Shown here: one piece after another, positions 1 to 9,849 of the stretch
Layout of the letters: every line of letters starts with the position of its first letter
Position numbering within the stretch: position 1 is the stretch's first letter
Program-made: the position numbers and the translations under genes
The notes under the pieces: model-generated
The model's database searches: none
Seen by the model: only the letters and a program-made list of their open reading frames with translations
Told to the model about the DNA's origin: nothing
Source of the DNA: Hydrogenophaga aromaticivorans
GTDB taxonomy: Bacteria; Pseudomonadota; Gammaproteobacteria; Burkholderiales; Burkholderiaceae_C
Assembly (NCBI RefSeq): GCF_013387465.1
Contig: NZ_VYGV01000015.1
Location: 185,938 to 249,937, forward strand
Direction of reading: 5' to 3'
DNA length: 64,000 nt

Positions 1-1
1 C

Positions 2-955
2 GTGACCATGCTCGCGGTCAACCTCAAGAAGTTCGGCATCGAGACCAGCTTCGTGGACGCGACGGACCCCGACGCTTTCGCCGCCGCCCTCCGCCCGAAC
101 ACGCGCGCCGTGTTCGCCGAAACGCTGGGCAACCCGAGCATGGTCGTGCTCGACATCGCGGCCGTGGCCGACGTGGCCCACGCGCACGGCCTGCCGCTGA
201 TGGTGGACAACACCGTGCCCAGCCCCTTCCTCTGCAACCCGCTGCAACACGGCGCCGACATCGTGGTGCACAGCGCCACCAAATACCTCGCCGGCCACGG
301 CACCACGCTCGGCGGCGTGGTCGTTGAAGGCGGCAAATTCCCGTGGGACAACGGCAAATTCCCCGGCATGACCGAGCCTTCGCCCGGCTACCATGGCGTG
401 AAGTTCTACGAGACCTTTGGCGACTTCGGCTTCACCATGCGCTGCCGCATGGAAGGTCTGCGCGTCTTCGGCGCCGCACTCTCGCCCACCAGCGCTTGGC
501 AGATCCTGCAGGGCGTGGAGACGCTGCCGCTGCGCATGGAGCGCCACTGCAGCAACGCGCTCGCCGTCGCGCAGTACCTGAAAGACGACCCGCGCGTGGG
601 CTGGGTCAACTACCCCGGCCTGCCTGACCACCCGCAACACGCGCTGATGAAAAAGCAGATGCGCGGCGCCTCGGGCCTGCTCGCGTTCGGCGTGAAAGGT
701 GGGCTCGACCAAGGCGTGAAGTTCATCGAAAGCGCGCAGTTCATGAGCCACCTCGTCAACATCGGCGACACGCGCACCCTCATCAGCCACCCCGCCAGCA
801 CCACCCACCGCCAGCTCGACGCGGCCCAGCAGCTCGCGGCCGGCGTGCCGCCCGACATGGTGCGCATCTCGGTCGGACTGGAGCACATCGACGACATCCT
901 GTGGGACATCGATCAGGCGCTGGCGCGGGCCACCGCCTTAAGGCCCGGAACCTGA
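2..955 (+). CDS. metY: O-acetylhomoserine sulfhydrylase (5'-truncated by the window)
   Basis: C-terminal three quarters of a PLP-dependent Cys/Met-metabolism enzyme that makes homocysteine from O-acetylhomoserine and sulfide in the cytoplasm. The PLP-lysine motif SATKYLAGHGTTLGG is visible about 90 residues in, preceded by the VDNTVPSPFL segment that is typical of this family. The GKFPWDNGKFPGMTEPSPGYHG insert and the HPASTTHRQL motif point to MetY rather than MetB or MetC. The reading frame is open to the left edge, so the true start lies outside the window. Its stop is 2 bp from the stop of the convergent RTX gene. The family call is firm. The choice between aminocarboxypropyltransferase and other gamma-replacement activities rests on the motif resemblance. 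Confidence 0.93.
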   Translation: MTMLAVNLKKFGIETSFVDATDPDAFAAALRPNTRAVFAETLGNPSMVVLDIAAVADVAHAHGLPLMVDNTVPSPFLCNPLQHGADIVVHSATKYLAGHGTTLGGVVVEGGKFPWDNGKFPGMTEPSPGYHGVKFYETFGDFGFTMRCRMEGLRVFGAALSPTSAWQILQGVETLPLRMERHCSNALAVAQYLKDDPRVGWVNYPGLPDHPQHALMKKQMRGASGLLAFGVKGGLDQGVKFIESAQFMSHLVNIGDTRTLISHPASTTHRQLDAAQQLAAGVPPDMVRISVGLEHIDDILWDIDQALARATALRPGT

Positions 956-957
956 GG

Positions 958-3900
958 TCAGGTGATGGTGAAGTCCGCAGCTGACAGGGTTGGAATCCCC
1001 ACCAGCGTGGCGATCTGCACCGCGGCACCAGCGCCGCTGCCGTCGGCGTCGTAGCTCAGGGCGCCGGTGGTGGTGTTGTAGACCACGTGGTCGTTGGCAT
1101 CCATGGCGCGTCCCATGTCATTGGCGGCGAAACGGGTGCTCGCCAAAGCGCCGGTGGAGGTGAGCCTGGTGAAGATGGCGTTTTCTAGCTCGAAGCGGTC
1201 ACCCACAGCCCAGTCGGTGACCGTGTCGACGTTGGTGGAGCCCAAGGTGTCGGCAAAGCGGAACACGTCGTTGCCGGCTCCGCCGGTGAGGACGTCGTTC
1301 CCCCGACCCCCGTTCAGCTTGTCTGCTCCCGCTCCACCGTCCAGCACGTCGTTGCCGGTCAGGCCGGAGAGCAGGTTGGCCCCCTCGTTGCCGATCAACC
1401 AGTTGTCCAGCGTGTTGCCGTTGCCGTTCAGCGCAGCGGTGCCCAGCAGCGTCAGGCGTTCAACATTCCCGCTCAAGGTGAATCCGACGGTGGCCATGAC
1501 GGTATCCGTGCCAGCGCCGGTGCCTTCGCTCACCACATCCGAAGCGTGGTTCACCCAGTAGGTATCGTTGCCGGCGCCGCCCACCAGGGTGTCGATGCCC
1601 AGGCAGCCGTCCAGCGTATCGGCAAAGGCCGTGCCGGTGAGTCGGTTGTTCCCAGCGTTGCCCACCATCGTCAATCCATTGCCGACGGCGGCAGCGTTCA
1701 CATGCAGGCTCAGCGTGCCGCTGCTGATGGCCTCCGCGCCGATGCCGGTACCGATGACGACACGCTCCACTCCCGCATCACCCGCGTAGAGTGTGAGCGT
1801 GCTGCTGGCCGTTGCTGCGAAACGGACCTCGTCCACGCCTTGTGTGCCCGAGTCCGCAAACTCGGCTGCGGTGTGCTCCGATGCGATGGACACCAGATAC
1901 AGGTCTGAACCATCGCCGCCATCGAGGCGGTCCACACCTGCACCACCGATCAGCACGTCGTTGCCGCTGCGGCCGGTCAGCGTGTCGTTGCCTGCCTGGC
2001 CGTTGAGGGTGTCATGTCCCAGGCTCCCGATGAAGATGTCGGCGCCGGCACTGCCGGTCCAGTTCAGGTTGGTGGGGGCCACCGGAGCCGTTGACGCGCT
2101 GGTCACGGCTTCCAGCGCTCCATAGCCGTCGACATAGCGCACCTCCACATCGACGGTCTGACTCACGTCGGTGGCTCTCAGCGTGTAGTGGTCTTCGGTA
2201 GCGCCCTCGATGGCGTTGCCGTCGACCCGCCACTGGTAGTGCACGGTGCCCATGCCGTCGGCATCGGCCAGGGTGTGCGAGGCCAGCAGGGTCTGCCCCG
2301 CTTCAGCCTCGCCCTGCACCAGCACTTCGCCGGTCGGGCCGCTGTTGGGCCTGAGTGCTGCTGCCTGGATGATTTCCCGTCCCCACCGGGTGCCGTCGGC
2401 AAACACGATGGACTGGATCGTGTCGTCCAGGAAACGGATCTCGTCCTGCGTGCCGGACAGGCGCAGCACCGTCTGCAGCTGGAACACAGTCTGACCGGTG
2501 ATGGGGTCGACGTGGTGGTCCTGGACATACAGTTCCACTTGGTCTGGGCTGATGCCCGGCGCGACGACAATGCGGTTGTTGTCCTGATAGTTGGCAAAGT
2601 CCAGAACGGTGTCGGAGCCACCACCGGCCTTGAGCACATAGGTGTCGGAACCGTAGCCGCCGTCGAGCCAGTCGTTGCCGGCGCCGCCGTCAAGCACATC
2701 GTTGCCGTCGGTGCCCAACAAGGTCTCGTTGCCGGAGCCACCCTGCAGGTAGTCGGCCTGCCAGGAGCCACCCAGGAAATCTTGTCCGGGCATGGCTTGC
2801 ATGAACGCCATGGACAGCTGCGGGAACTGCGCCGAATTCCAGACCGTGCCATTGCCGAACAGCACCTCCTGGACCGCATCGGGCTGGAAGCGAATCTCAT
2901 CATTCGAGCCCAGCAGGCGCAGCACAAAGCCACTGGGGATGTACTGCCCCGTCAGCGGATCGGGTCCACCCTCGCTCCAGAACAGGGCCACCTGGTCTGG
3001 GCTGATGCCCGGCGCGACGACGATGCGGTTGTTGTCCTGGTAGTTGGCAAAGTCCAGAACGGTGTCGGAGCCACCACCCGCCTTGAGCACATAGGTGTCG
3101 GAGCCATAACCACCGTCGAGCCAGTCGTTGCCGGCACCGCCGTCAAGCACATCGTTGCCGTCGTTGCCCACGATGGTTTCATTCCCACCTGCACCCTGCA
3201 GGTAGTCGGCCTGCCAGGAGCCTCCCAGGAAATCTTGTCCGGGCATGGCTGGCATGAACGCCGTGGCCAGTTGCGGGAAATCGGCTGCGCTCCAGGTGCT
3301 GCCGTCGCTGAACAGCACCTCGTTGATGCCATCGGGCTGGAAGCGCAGCTCGTCGTTCGAGCCCAGCAGGCGCAGCACGAAACCACTGGGGATGTACTGA
3401 CCCGTCAGCGGGTCAGGGCCACCCTCGCTCCAGAACAGGGCCACCTGATCCGGGCCGATGCCGGGTGCGACGACGATGCGGTTGTTGTCCTGGTAGCCGG
3501 CAAAGTCGATGACCGTGTCGGAGCCACCTCCGGCCTTGAGCACATAGGTGTCGGAGCCATAGCCACCGTCGAGCCAGTCGTTGCCGGCGCCGCCGTCAAG
3601 CACATCGTTGCCGTCGTTGCCCAACAAGGTCTCGTTGCCCGAGCCGCCCTGCAGGTAGTCGGCACCCCAGGAGCCACCCACAAACGTCTGTCCGGGCATG
3701 GTTTGCATGAACGCCGTGGCCATTTGCGGGAACTCGGTTTCGTTCCAGGTGGTGCCGTCTGCAAAGGTGATGGACCCAATCTGACCCGGTGTCAGGAACT
3801 GAGCAGCGTTCGATCCCAAAACCCTGAGTACAAAGCCGCCGCCCAGATACATGCCCGATAGCGGATCCACCCAGTTGTCCACATAGGTCAGAACGACCTG

Positions 3901-3975
3901 GTGGGGGCCCAATGGGGGCGCCATCACCAATTGATCAGCTTGAATCGACCAGTACGTGGTTGCGTTCTCATCCAT
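958..3975 (-). CDS. RTX-type calcium-binding protein, probable type I secretion substrate
   Basis: 1005 residues with no N-terminal signal peptide and many GGxGxDxLxGG nonapeptide repeats, the parallel beta-roll of haemolysin-type calcium-binding proteins. Residues 89-540 hold three successive, nearly identical units of 151 residues starting at FMxxMPGQ (residues 89, 240 and 391). Each unit is an RTX block followed by a segment like the haemolysin-type calcium-binding-related domain. An Ig-like region lies around residues 545-640, and more RTX repeats follow. The C terminus (ALSYDADGSGAGAA, then a hydrophobic-hydroxyl tail ending in FTIT) resembles type I secretion signals. No ABC exporter, membrane-fusion protein or lipase/protease domain is visible nearby, so the function is unknown; an adhesin or surface-layer-like role is possible. 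Confidence 0.85.
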   Translation of the reverse strand: MDENATTYWSIQADQLVMAPPLGPHQVVLTYVDNWVDPLSGMYLGGGFVLRVLGSNAAQFLTPGQIGSITFADGTTWNETEFPQMATAFMQTMPGQTFVGGSWGADYLQGGSGNETLLGNDGNDVLDGGAGNDWLDGGYGSDTYVLKAGGGSDTVIDFAGYQDNNRIVVAPGIGPDQVALFWSEGGPDPLTGQYIPSGFVLRLLGSNDELRFQPDGINEVLFSDGSTWSAADFPQLATAFMPAMPGQDFLGGSWQADYLQGAGGNETIVGNDGNDVLDGGAGNDWLDGGYGSDTYVLKAGGGSDTVLDFANYQDNNRIVVAPGISPDQVALFWSEGGPDPLTGQYIPSGFVLRLLGSNDEIRFQPDAVQEVLFGNGTVWNSAQFPQLSMAFMQAMPGQDFLGGSWQADYLQGGSGNETLLGTDGNDVLDGGAGNDWLDGGYGSDTYVLKAGGGSDTVLDFANYQDNNRIVVAPGISPDQVELYVQDHHVDPITGQTVFQLQTVLRLSGTQDEIRFLDDTIQSIVFADGTRWGREIIQAAALRPNSGPTGEVLVQGEAEAGQTLLASHTLADADGMGTVHYQWRVDGNAIEGATEDHYTLRATDVSQTVDVEVRYVDGYGALEAVTSASTAPVAPTNLNWTGSAGADIFIGSLGHDTLNGQAGNDTLTGRSGNDVLIGGAGVDRLDGGDGSDLYLVSIASEHTAAEFADSGTQGVDEVRFAATASSTLTLYAGDAGVERVVIGTGIGAEAISSGTLSLHVNAAAVGNGLTMVGNAGNNRLTGTAFADTLDGCLGIDTLVGGAGNDTYWVNHASDVVSEGTGAGTDTVMATVGFTLSGNVERLTLLGTAALNGNGNTLDNWLIGNEGANLLSGLTGNDVLDGGAGADKLNGGRGNDVLTGGAGNDVFRFADTLGSTNVDTVTDWAVGDRFELENAIFTRLTSTGALASTRFAANDMGRAMDANDHVVYNTTTGALSYDADGSGAGAAVQIATLVGIPTLSAADFTIT

Positions 3976-4104
3976 GTGGATATCCTCCCTGTTGCAGATG
4001 GTTACTTTTGAATAAGCATAGCATCCACTCGTGACCTGTCCTGCGTCCGAGCATGGCCGGAGATCGACCAGGCGCTGTATTGCGCGGTGGCTGCCTGACG
4101 CCGC

Positions 4105-4824
4105 TCACTCGCCCGATTTGAACGTGCGCGGGAACACCGTGGCCTGATCGCGTTCGCGCAGGCGGTAGCCCATGGCGGCCCGGCCGTGGTCGCCGGTCAC
4201 CATGCCAACCTCTTCGAGGTAGGCTGCGTCCAGCATGCGCTTGCGGAACGCGCTCTTGTCCAGCGGCCGGCCTAGCACCACCTCGTACACCCGTTGCAGC
4301 TGTGGCAGCGTGAACGGCTCGGGCAGCAGAAAAGCGGGCAGCGAGGTGTATTCCACCTTGCTGCGCAGGCGCTCGATGGCGGTGCTCAGGATGGTGTTGT
4401 GGTCAAAGGCCAGGCGCCGGCGCGCGGCCTGGTCGCAGGGCACCCACTCGGTGGTGGTGGTGGCGCTGGCGTCGACCGCCTCGGGTTGCGGGATCAGCGC
4501 AAAGTAAGCGTGCGTGCTGGACCAGCCGCGCGGGTCGCGCTTCGCGTCACCCCAGCTGCCCAGTTGCTCCAGGTAGGGCGCGGCCACGCCGGTCTTGTCG
4601 CGCAGCTTGCGTTCGGCGCAGGCCAGCAGCGAGGCGTCGCGGTCCACATCGACAAAGCCGCCGGGCAGCGCCCAGCGCGCCGGGTAGGGCTCGCCGTCGC
4701 TTTCGGGGCGTCGCACCAGCAACACACACAGCTGCTCGGCCATCACCGTGAAGATGACCACATCGACCGTGACCAGCGGCCGCTCGAAAGCCGTTGTCTT
4801 GAAAACCACACGAGAAGAAGACAT
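4105..4824 (-). CDS. nrtR: NrtR-type transcriptional regulator of NAD metabolism
   Basis: 239 residues: an N-terminal Nudix-like domain (about 15-150) and a C-terminal winged-helix domain (about 160-235, with LPQLQRVYEVVLGRPLDKSA and FRKRML). This is the architecture of NrtR repressors, which sense ADP-ribose. The Nudix box is degenerate: the block GGFVDVDRDASLLACAERKL followed by RDKTGV lacks the canonical REUXEE glutamates. That fits a sensor that has lost hydrolase activity. The gene is divergent from pncA, with two palindromes in the gap. The downstream pncA-pncB-nadE-nadM genes are the expected regulon. Confidence 0.9.
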   Translation of the reverse strand: MSSSRVVFKTTAFERPLVTVDVVIFTVMAEQLCVLLVRRPESDGEPYPARWALPGGFVDVDRDASLLACAERKLRDKTGVAAPYLEQLGSWGDAKRDPRGWSSTHAYFALIPQPEAVDASATTTTEWVPCDQAARRRLAFDHNTILSTAIERLRSKVEYTSLPAFLLPEPFTLPQLQRVYEVVLGRPLDKSAFRKRMLDAAYLEEVGMVTGDHGRAAMGYRLRERDQATVFPRTFKSGE

Positions 4825-4845
4825 GTCTTGACACCGTTTGATTGA

Positions 4846-4883
4846 GTTGTACTATACAACCCATATAAGTTGTACAGTACAAC
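4846..4883. promoter_or_regulatory. Tandem palindromic operators between nrtR and pncA (probable NrtR boxes)
   Basis: Two 15-bp near-identical palindromes, GTTGTACTATACAAC (4846-4860) and GTTGTACAGTACAAC (4869-4883), start 23 bp apart in the divergent promoter region. The spacing puts them on the same DNA face. Their place between a NrtR-type gene and NAD salvage genes makes them the likely repressor sites for both transcription units. Palindromes are seen directly; the assignment to NrtR is inference. Confidence 0.8.
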
Positions 4884-4936
4884 TCAAAAACAAAACAGCC
4901 GATTCGTTTACCCTGCCATCGACCCAGGAGCACGCC

Positions 4937-5800
4937 ATGACCCGCCCCATCGCCCTGTTGATCATCGACCCGCAGAACGACTTCTGCGACCTGCCCGAGG
5001 CCTGGCGCGCGCCCGACCCGGGGCGCAACACGCTGGCCGCGCCCGCGCTGCCGGTCAGCGGCGCACACGCCGACATGCTGCGCCTGGCCGCGCTGATCGA
5101 CGCGGGCGGCACCGGCCTCTCCAGCATTGTCGTCACGCTCGACTCGCACCAGCGCTACGACATCGCCCACCCCACCTTCTGGCAGACCGGCGCGGGCGAG
5201 GCCGTGAGCCCCTTCACCGCCATCACCGCCGCGCAGGTGCGCGCCGGCAGCTACGCACCACGCGACCCCGCCGCGCTGCCCCGCACCCAGGCCTACCTTG
5301 ACGCGCTGGAGCAGGCTGGCCGATACACGCTCATGGTGTGGCCGGTGCACTGCGAGATCGGCAGCTGGGGCCACAACGTGCACCCCGCCGTCAAGGCCGC
5401 CTACAACCGCTGGGAAGACCAGCGCCTGGGCGTGGTGCAGAAGATCATCAAGGGAACGAACCCGTGGACCGAGCACTACAGCGCCATGCAGGCGGAGGTG
5501 CCCGACGCCTCCGACCCCGACACGCAGCTCAACCGCGATCTCATCGCGCAGCTGGACGAGGCCGATCTCATCGTCATCGCGGGCGAAGCCAGCAGCCACT
5601 GCGTCAAGGCCACCACCGAGCACATCGCGCAATACCTGCCCTCGCGCCAGCTGGGCAAACTGCTGCTGGTCACTGACGCCATGAGTCCGGTAGCCGGCTT
5701 CGAAGCACAGGCGCAGGCTTTCCTCGACGACATGCAGCGCCAGGGTGCCCGCAGCGCCACCTGCGCCGAAGTCCTTCCCCTTCTTCAGGCGAATGCCTGA
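4937..5800 (+). CDS. pncA: Nicotinamidase / isochorismatase-family hydrolase
   Basis: Cysteine hydrolase fold; converts nicotinamide to nicotinate for NAD salvage. The start [16 protein letters not shown] is chosen over an upstream in-frame ATG because AGGAG lies 6 bp before it and the family aspartate (D in IIDPQNDF) follows at the usual distance. The metal and catalytic region [16 protein letters not shown] matches the D-x-H...HP pattern, and the nucleophile cysteine lies in [16 protein letters not shown]. At 287 residues it is longer than E. coli PncA (about 210), mostly through internal insertions. It is first in a tight NAD salvage operon. Confidence 0.88.
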   Translation: MTRPIALLIIDPQNDFCDLPEAWRAPDPGRNTLAAPALPVSGAHADMLRLAALIDAGGTGLSSIVVTLDSHQRYDIAHPTFWQTGAGEAVSPFTAITAAQVRAGSYAPRDPAALPRTQAYLDALEQAGRYTLMVWPVHCEIGSWGHNVHPAVKAAYNRWEDQRLGVVQKIIKGTNPWTEHYSAMQAEVPDASDPDTQLNRDLIAQLDEADLIVIAGEASSHCVKATTEHIAQYLPSRQLGKLLLVTDAMSPVAGFEAQAQAFLDDMQRQGARSATCAEVLPLLQANA

Positions 5801-5813
5801 GTCAGGAGTCTCC

Positions 5814-7016
5814 ATGGAACCCGTCATCACCAGCCTGCTGGACACCGACCTCTACAAGTACACGATGTGGCAGACCATGCTGCACCGCTTTCCGCAGACG
5901 CAGGCCGAGTACAGCTTCGTCTGCCGCAACCAGCCCACCTACCCGCTGGCCGAGCTGCTGCCGCAGGTGAACGCCGAGCTCGATGCCCTGTGCGCGCTCA
6001 GCTTCCGCGAAGACGAGCTGGCCTACATCGGCGGCCTGCGCTACATCAAGAGCGACTTCGTCGACTTCCTGCGCATCTTCCGTTTCCAGCGCAACTTCAT
6101 CGAAGCGCGCGCCGAAGGTGACCAGCTGCGCATCGTCGCGCGCGGCCCTCAGGTGCACGTGATGGCGTTCGAGATCTTCGTGCTCGCCATCGTCAACGAG
6201 CTCTACTTCCGCCGCTTCGACCGTGCCGCCGCCGAAGCCGAAGGGCGTTTGCTACTGCACGCCAAGCTCGACCAGCTGCGCGCCCTGGGCAACGAAGCGC
6301 CGTTGCGCCACCCCTTCGAGCTGTTCGACTTCGGCGTGCGCCGCCGCTTCTCGCGCAGCTGGCAGCGCGAGGTCGTGGCCGCGTTCCAGGCCCAGGCGCC
6401 GCAGTTCTTCAAGGGCACGTCCAACGTGCTGCTCGCGCGCGATCTCGGCCTCGTGCCCATCGGCACCATGGCCCACGAATACCTGCAGACCTACCAGGCG
6501 CTGGGCGTGCGCCTGCGCGACTTCCAGAAGGCCGCGCTCGAAGACTGGGTGCAGGAGTACCGGGGCGACCTCGGCATCGCGCTCACCGACGTGGTTGGCA
6601 TGGACGCCTTCCTCTCGGACTTCGACCTCTATTTCGCCAAGCTCTTCGACGGCCTGCGCCACGACTCGGGCGACCCGCTGGTGTGGGCAAACAAGGCGTT
6701 GGATCACTACCAGAAGCTCCGCATCGACCCGCACACCAAGCGCCTCGTGTTCTCCGACGGCCTCACCATCAACAAAGCCCTCGCGCTCTACCACGCGCTG
6801 GGCAACCGCACCAACCTGGGCTTTGGCATCGGCACCCACCTCACCAACGACGTGGGACTCACGCCGCTCAACATCGTCATGAAGCTCACCAGCGCCAACG
6901 GCCAGCCCGTGGCCAAACTCTCCGACTCGCCGGGCAAGACCCTGTGCGACGACCAGACCTTTCTTGCCTACCTGCGCCAGGTGTTCAACGTGCCCATCCT
7001 TGCGGAGGACTCATGA
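5814..7016 (+). CDS. pncB: Nicotinate phosphoribosyltransferase
   Basis: 400 residues; joins nicotinate and PRPP to form nicotinate mononucleotide, the step after PncA. It starts [20 protein letters not shown], the strongly conserved N-terminal motif of PncB, with AGGAG 5 bp upstream. The histidine region GTMAHEY (phosphorylated His of the family) and GLRHDSGDP are present. Its stop overlaps the nadE start (ATGA). Confidence 0.96.
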   Translation: MEPVITSLLDTDLYKYTMWQTMLHRFPQTQAEYSFVCRNQPTYPLAELLPQVNAELDALCALSFREDELAYIGGLRYIKSDFVDFLRIFRFQRNFIEARAEGDQLRIVARGPQVHVMAFEIFVLAIVNELYFRRFDRAAAEAEGRLLLHAKLDQLRALGNEAPLRHPFELFDFGVRRRFSRSWQREVVAAFQAQAPQFFKGTSNVLLARDLGLVPIGTMAHEYLQTYQALGVRLRDFQKAALEDWVQEYRGDLGIALTDVVGMDAFLSDFDLYFAKLFDGLRHDSGDPLVWANKALDHYQKLRIDPHTKRLVFSDGLTINKALALYHALGNRTNLGFGIGTHLTNDVGLTPLNIVMKLTSANGQPVAKLSDSPGKTLCDDQTFLAYLRQVFNVPILAEDS

Positions 7017-8713
7017 TCAAGGTCACCCTGGCCCAGCTCAACGTCACCATCGGCGACATGGATGGCAACGTGCGCAAGATGATCGCCGCCGCACAACGCG
7101 CCCGCGACGATGCGGCCGACCTCGTCGTCTTCTCCGAGCTCTCGCTCACCGGCTACTACCCCGGCGACCTGCTCGACGAACCCCACTTCATGGCGCGGGT
7201 GTCCGTGGGCTTCGAAGCCCTGCTCCAGGCCTCGCGCCAGATGCCCACGATGCACTGGGTGGTGGGCCTGCCCGCGGCGCACGCCGGCCCGGGCAAGCCG
7301 CTGCGCAATGTCTTGCGCGTGCTGCGCGGTGGCGAGGTGCTGCTCGAATACGCCAAGCAGCTGCTGCCCACCTACAACATCTTCAATGAGCGCCGCCATT
7401 TCGAGCCCGGCCCCGACGTGGCCAAGGTGCTGCGCATCGGCACCGAGCAGGTCGGTTTCCTGATCTGCGAAGACGGCTGGAACGACGACGGCAGCGCCTA
7501 CGCCGTCAACCCGTTCGACCGCCTGCGCGACGCCGCACCCGACGTGGTGATCTCCATCAACGCCAGCCCGTCCCACATCGGCAAGCGCGAGCAGCGTCAC
7601 CAGATCTTCGCCGCCGCCAGCCGCCGCAACAGCCTGCCCATCCTGTACGTTAACCAGGTCGGTGGTCACGACCAGCTGGTCTACGACGGCGCGTCCTTCG
7701 CCGTCGAGCCGAAGGCGGGCGTGGTGTTCGAAGCGCGCCGCTTTGAAGAAGACGTGACCACGCTGCGGATCGACGCCCACGGCTTCAAGGCCGCCGATGG
7801 CGAGTCCCTGCCCGCCGTGCCCTGCGAAGGCCTGCCCACCATGGCTTTTTACCGCCAGCAGATCGTGCTCGGCCTGCGCGACTACGCGCGCCGCTGCGGC
7901 TTCACGCAGGCGGTGGTCGGCTCCTCCGGTGGCATCGACTCGGCCATCACCCTCGCGCTCGCGGCCGAAGCCTTCGGCCCGGATCGCGTGACCGCCATCA
8001 CCATGCCCTCGGTGTACTCCTCGGCGGGTTCGGTGGACGACTCGCAAACCCTGTGCGACGGTCTCGGTGTGCGCCTGTTTCGCCACCCGATTGCCGATCT
8101 CGTGCAGGGCTACAGCGCCGGTTTCGAAACCGCCTTCGGCGCACCGCTGCAAGGCCTGGCGCTGGAGAACCTGCAGGCACGCATCCGCGGCACCATCCTC
8201 ATGGAATATTCCAACACCTGGGGACACCTGCTGCTCACCACCGGCAACAAGTCGGAGATGTCGGTCGGCTATTGCACGCTGTATGGCGACACCAACGGTG
8301 GTCTCGGCCTCATCGGTGATCTGTACAAGACCGAGGTGTTCGCCCTCGCGCGCCATCTCAATCAGGCCGCGGACCGCGAAGTCATCCCGCGCGCCATCCT
8401 CGAAAAGCCGCCCTCCGCCGAGCTCGCGCCCGACCAGAAGGACACCGACAGCCTGCCGCCCTACGAGGTGCTCGACGAGGTGCTCAAGCACCTGATCGAA
8501 GGCCACGGCCTGGCCCACGAGGAACGCGAACAGGTCGAAGCCTACGTCGCCCAACTCGTGCAACAGCCCGATGGTGCGGCGCTGGTGGACCGCATCCGCC
8601 GCCTGGTCGCCCGCAGCGAGTACAAACGCCGTCAGGCACCACCCATCATCCGCGTGCGTGCCCGCGCCTTTGGCTCGGGGCGCCAGATGCCCATCGCCGC
8701 CCAACATTTTTGA
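7013..8713 (+). CDS. nadE: Glutamine-dependent NAD+ synthetase
   Basis: 566 residues, two-domain form. The N-terminal nitrilase-like glutaminase (about 1-265) has E in [18 protein letters not shown] in [14 protein letters not shown] and C in FLICEDGW. The C-terminal synthetase (about 285-566) has the [10 protein letters not shown]-loop and [18 protein letters not shown]. It amidates nicotinate adenine dinucleotide using glutamine. It is translationally coupled to pncB by a 4-bp overlap. The start [10 protein letters not shown] follows GGAGG closely. Confidence 0.96.
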   Translation: MIKVTLAQLNVTIGDMDGNVRKMIAAAQRARDDAADLVVFSELSLTGYYPGDLLDEPHFMARVSVGFEALLQASRQMPTMHWVVGLPAAHAGPGKPLRNVLRVLRGGEVLLEYAKQLLPTYNIFNERRHFEPGPDVAKVLRIGTEQVGFLICEDGWNDDGSAYAVNPFDRLRDAAPDVVISINASPSHIGKREQRHQIFAAASRRNSLPILYVNQVGGHDQLVYDGASFAVEPKAGVVFEARRFEEDVTTLRIDAHGFKAADGESLPAVPCEGLPTMAFYRQQIVLGLRDYARRCGFTQAVVGSSGGIDSAITLALAAEAFGPDRVTAITMPSVYSSAGSVDDSQTLCDGLGVRLFRHPIADLVQGYSAGFETAFGAPLQGLALENLQARIRGTILMEYSNTWGHLLLTTGNKSEMSVGYCTLYGDTNGGLGLIGDLYKTEVFALARHLNQAADREVIPRAILEKPPSAELAPDQKDTDSLPPYEVLDEVLKHLIEGHGLAHEEREQVEAYVAQLVQQPDGAALVDRIRRLVARSEYKRRQAPPIIRVRARAFGSGRQMPIAAQHF

Positions 8714-8718
8714 GTTCC

Positions 8719-9777
8719 ATGAACGCATCAACACACACCTACACCGGCGCCATCTGCATCGGCCGCTTCCAGGGGCTGCACCTCGGTCAGCTCGCGGTCA
8801 TCCGCCGCGCACTGCTGCTCGCGCCTCGCGTGGTCATCTTCATCGGCTCGGCGTTCCAGGCGCGCACGCCCAAGAACCCATTCACGTGGGAAGAGCGCGT
8901 CGAGATGATCCGCCTGGCGCTGACAGCCGAAGAGGCCGGGCGCGTGGGCTTCGTGCCCGTGCGCGACTACTTCGATGGCCAGCGCTGGGTCGCTGCGGTG
9001 CGCGAGGGCGTGCGGGCGCAACTGGGCGAATTGCCCGCGGGCCAGACCGTGCTCGTGGGCCACCGCAAGGACGCCACCAGCGAGTACCTGAGCGACTTCC
9101 CCGGCTGGCTGCTCGACGACGTGGGCAGCCAGGGCGACATGCATTCCAGCACCCTGCGCGACGCCTTCTTCGGTGCCGCTGGTGAACCGCTGGAGCCCGC
9201 ACTCGCGGCCCTGGTCAGCCAGGCGCCGCCGTCCACGCTCGGCTTTCTGCGCGCCTGGGCGCAGCTGCCCTGCTACCGCGAACTAGCGGCCGAATGGGCC
9301 AGCCTGCGCGCCGAGCACGCACTCTGGGCCAGCGCACCCTACCCGCCCGTGTTCGTCACGGTGGACGCGCTGATCGAATGCGCGGGCCATGTGCTGCTCA
9401 TCGTGCGCGGCCGTGCGCCCGGCAAGGGCCTGTACGCGCTGCCCGGGGGCTTTCTGGAGCAGCGCGAGACGGTCTACCAGTCGGCCCTGCGCGAGCTGCA
9501 GGAAGAAACCGGCCTGCACCTGCTGCCCGGCGACATCGCGCATGCGCTCAAAGGCGTGCGCGTGTTCGACCACCCGGACCGCAGCCAGCGCGGCCGCGTC
9601 ATCACCCACGCCCACCACTTCGACCTGGGCGCGCGCCGCCTGCCCGAGGTGAGCGGCAGCGACGACGCGATGTCCGCCAGCTGGGTGCCGATCGGCGAGC
9701 TCGCGGCCATGGAAGACCGCTTCCACGACGACCACTTCCACATCCTCGACAGCTTCCTGGGCCTCACCGGAACGTGA
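8719..9777 (+). CDS. Bifunctional NMN adenylyltransferase-like / Nudix hydrolase
   Basis: 352 residues. The N-terminal nucleotidyltransferase domain (about 10-185) begins CIGRFQGLHLGQ, and the C-terminal Nudix domain (about 215-345) has the box GGFLEQRETVYQSALRELQ followed by EETG. This is the NadM-Nudix fusion known from cyanobacteria and some proteobacteria, which adenylates NMN and cleaves ADP-ribose. The usual HxGH nucleotide-binding signature reads HLGQ here, so the last histidine is replaced. The ATG at 8719 is preferred to the in-frame TTG at 8710. Last gene of the pncA-pncB-nadE cluster. Confidence 0.88.
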   Translation: MNASTHTYTGAICIGRFQGLHLGQLAVIRRALLLAPRVVIFIGSAFQARTPKNPFTWEERVEMIRLALTAEEAGRVGFVPVRDYFDGQRWVAAVREGVRAQLGELPAGQTVLVGHRKDATSEYLSDFPGWLLDDVGSQGDMHSSTLRDAFFGAAGEPLEPALAALVSQAPPSTLGFLRAWAQLPCYRELAAEWASLRAEHALWASAPYPPVFVTVDALIECAGHVLLIVRGRAPGKGLYALPGGFLEQRETVYQSALRELQEETGLHLLPGDIAHALKGVRVFDHPDRSQRGRVITHAHHFDLGARRLPEVSGSDDAMSASWVPIGELAAMEDRFHDDHFHILDSFLGLTGT

Positions 9778-9800
9778 CCCGCTTGCGCCCGGCGCAGACG

Positions 9801-9828
9801 AAAAAAAACCGGCCAGAAGGCCGGTTTT
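9801..9828. terminator. Bidirectional intrinsic terminator
   Basis: A 10-bp perfect stem, AAAACCGGCC / GGCCGGTTTT, with loop AGAA and flanking A and T tracts. It lies between the convergent NAD cluster and the RNA-binding-protein gene, so it can end transcription from both sides. Confidence 0.88.
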
Positions 9829-9849
9829 CAGAATCAGAGCGACAAGTGC

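Noticed and set aside
1200-3700. CRISPR-like periodic repeats
   Set aside because: The periodicity follows RTX codon repeats (27 bp) and 453-bp protein units in an open frame.
2188-3861. 557-codon plus-strand open frame opposite the RTX gene
   Set aside because: Antisense shadow of a highly repetitive GC-rich gene; the minus-strand frame has the RTX motifs.
6968-8734. 588-codon minus-strand open frame opposite nadE
   Set aside because: Shadow of nadE; no motif.
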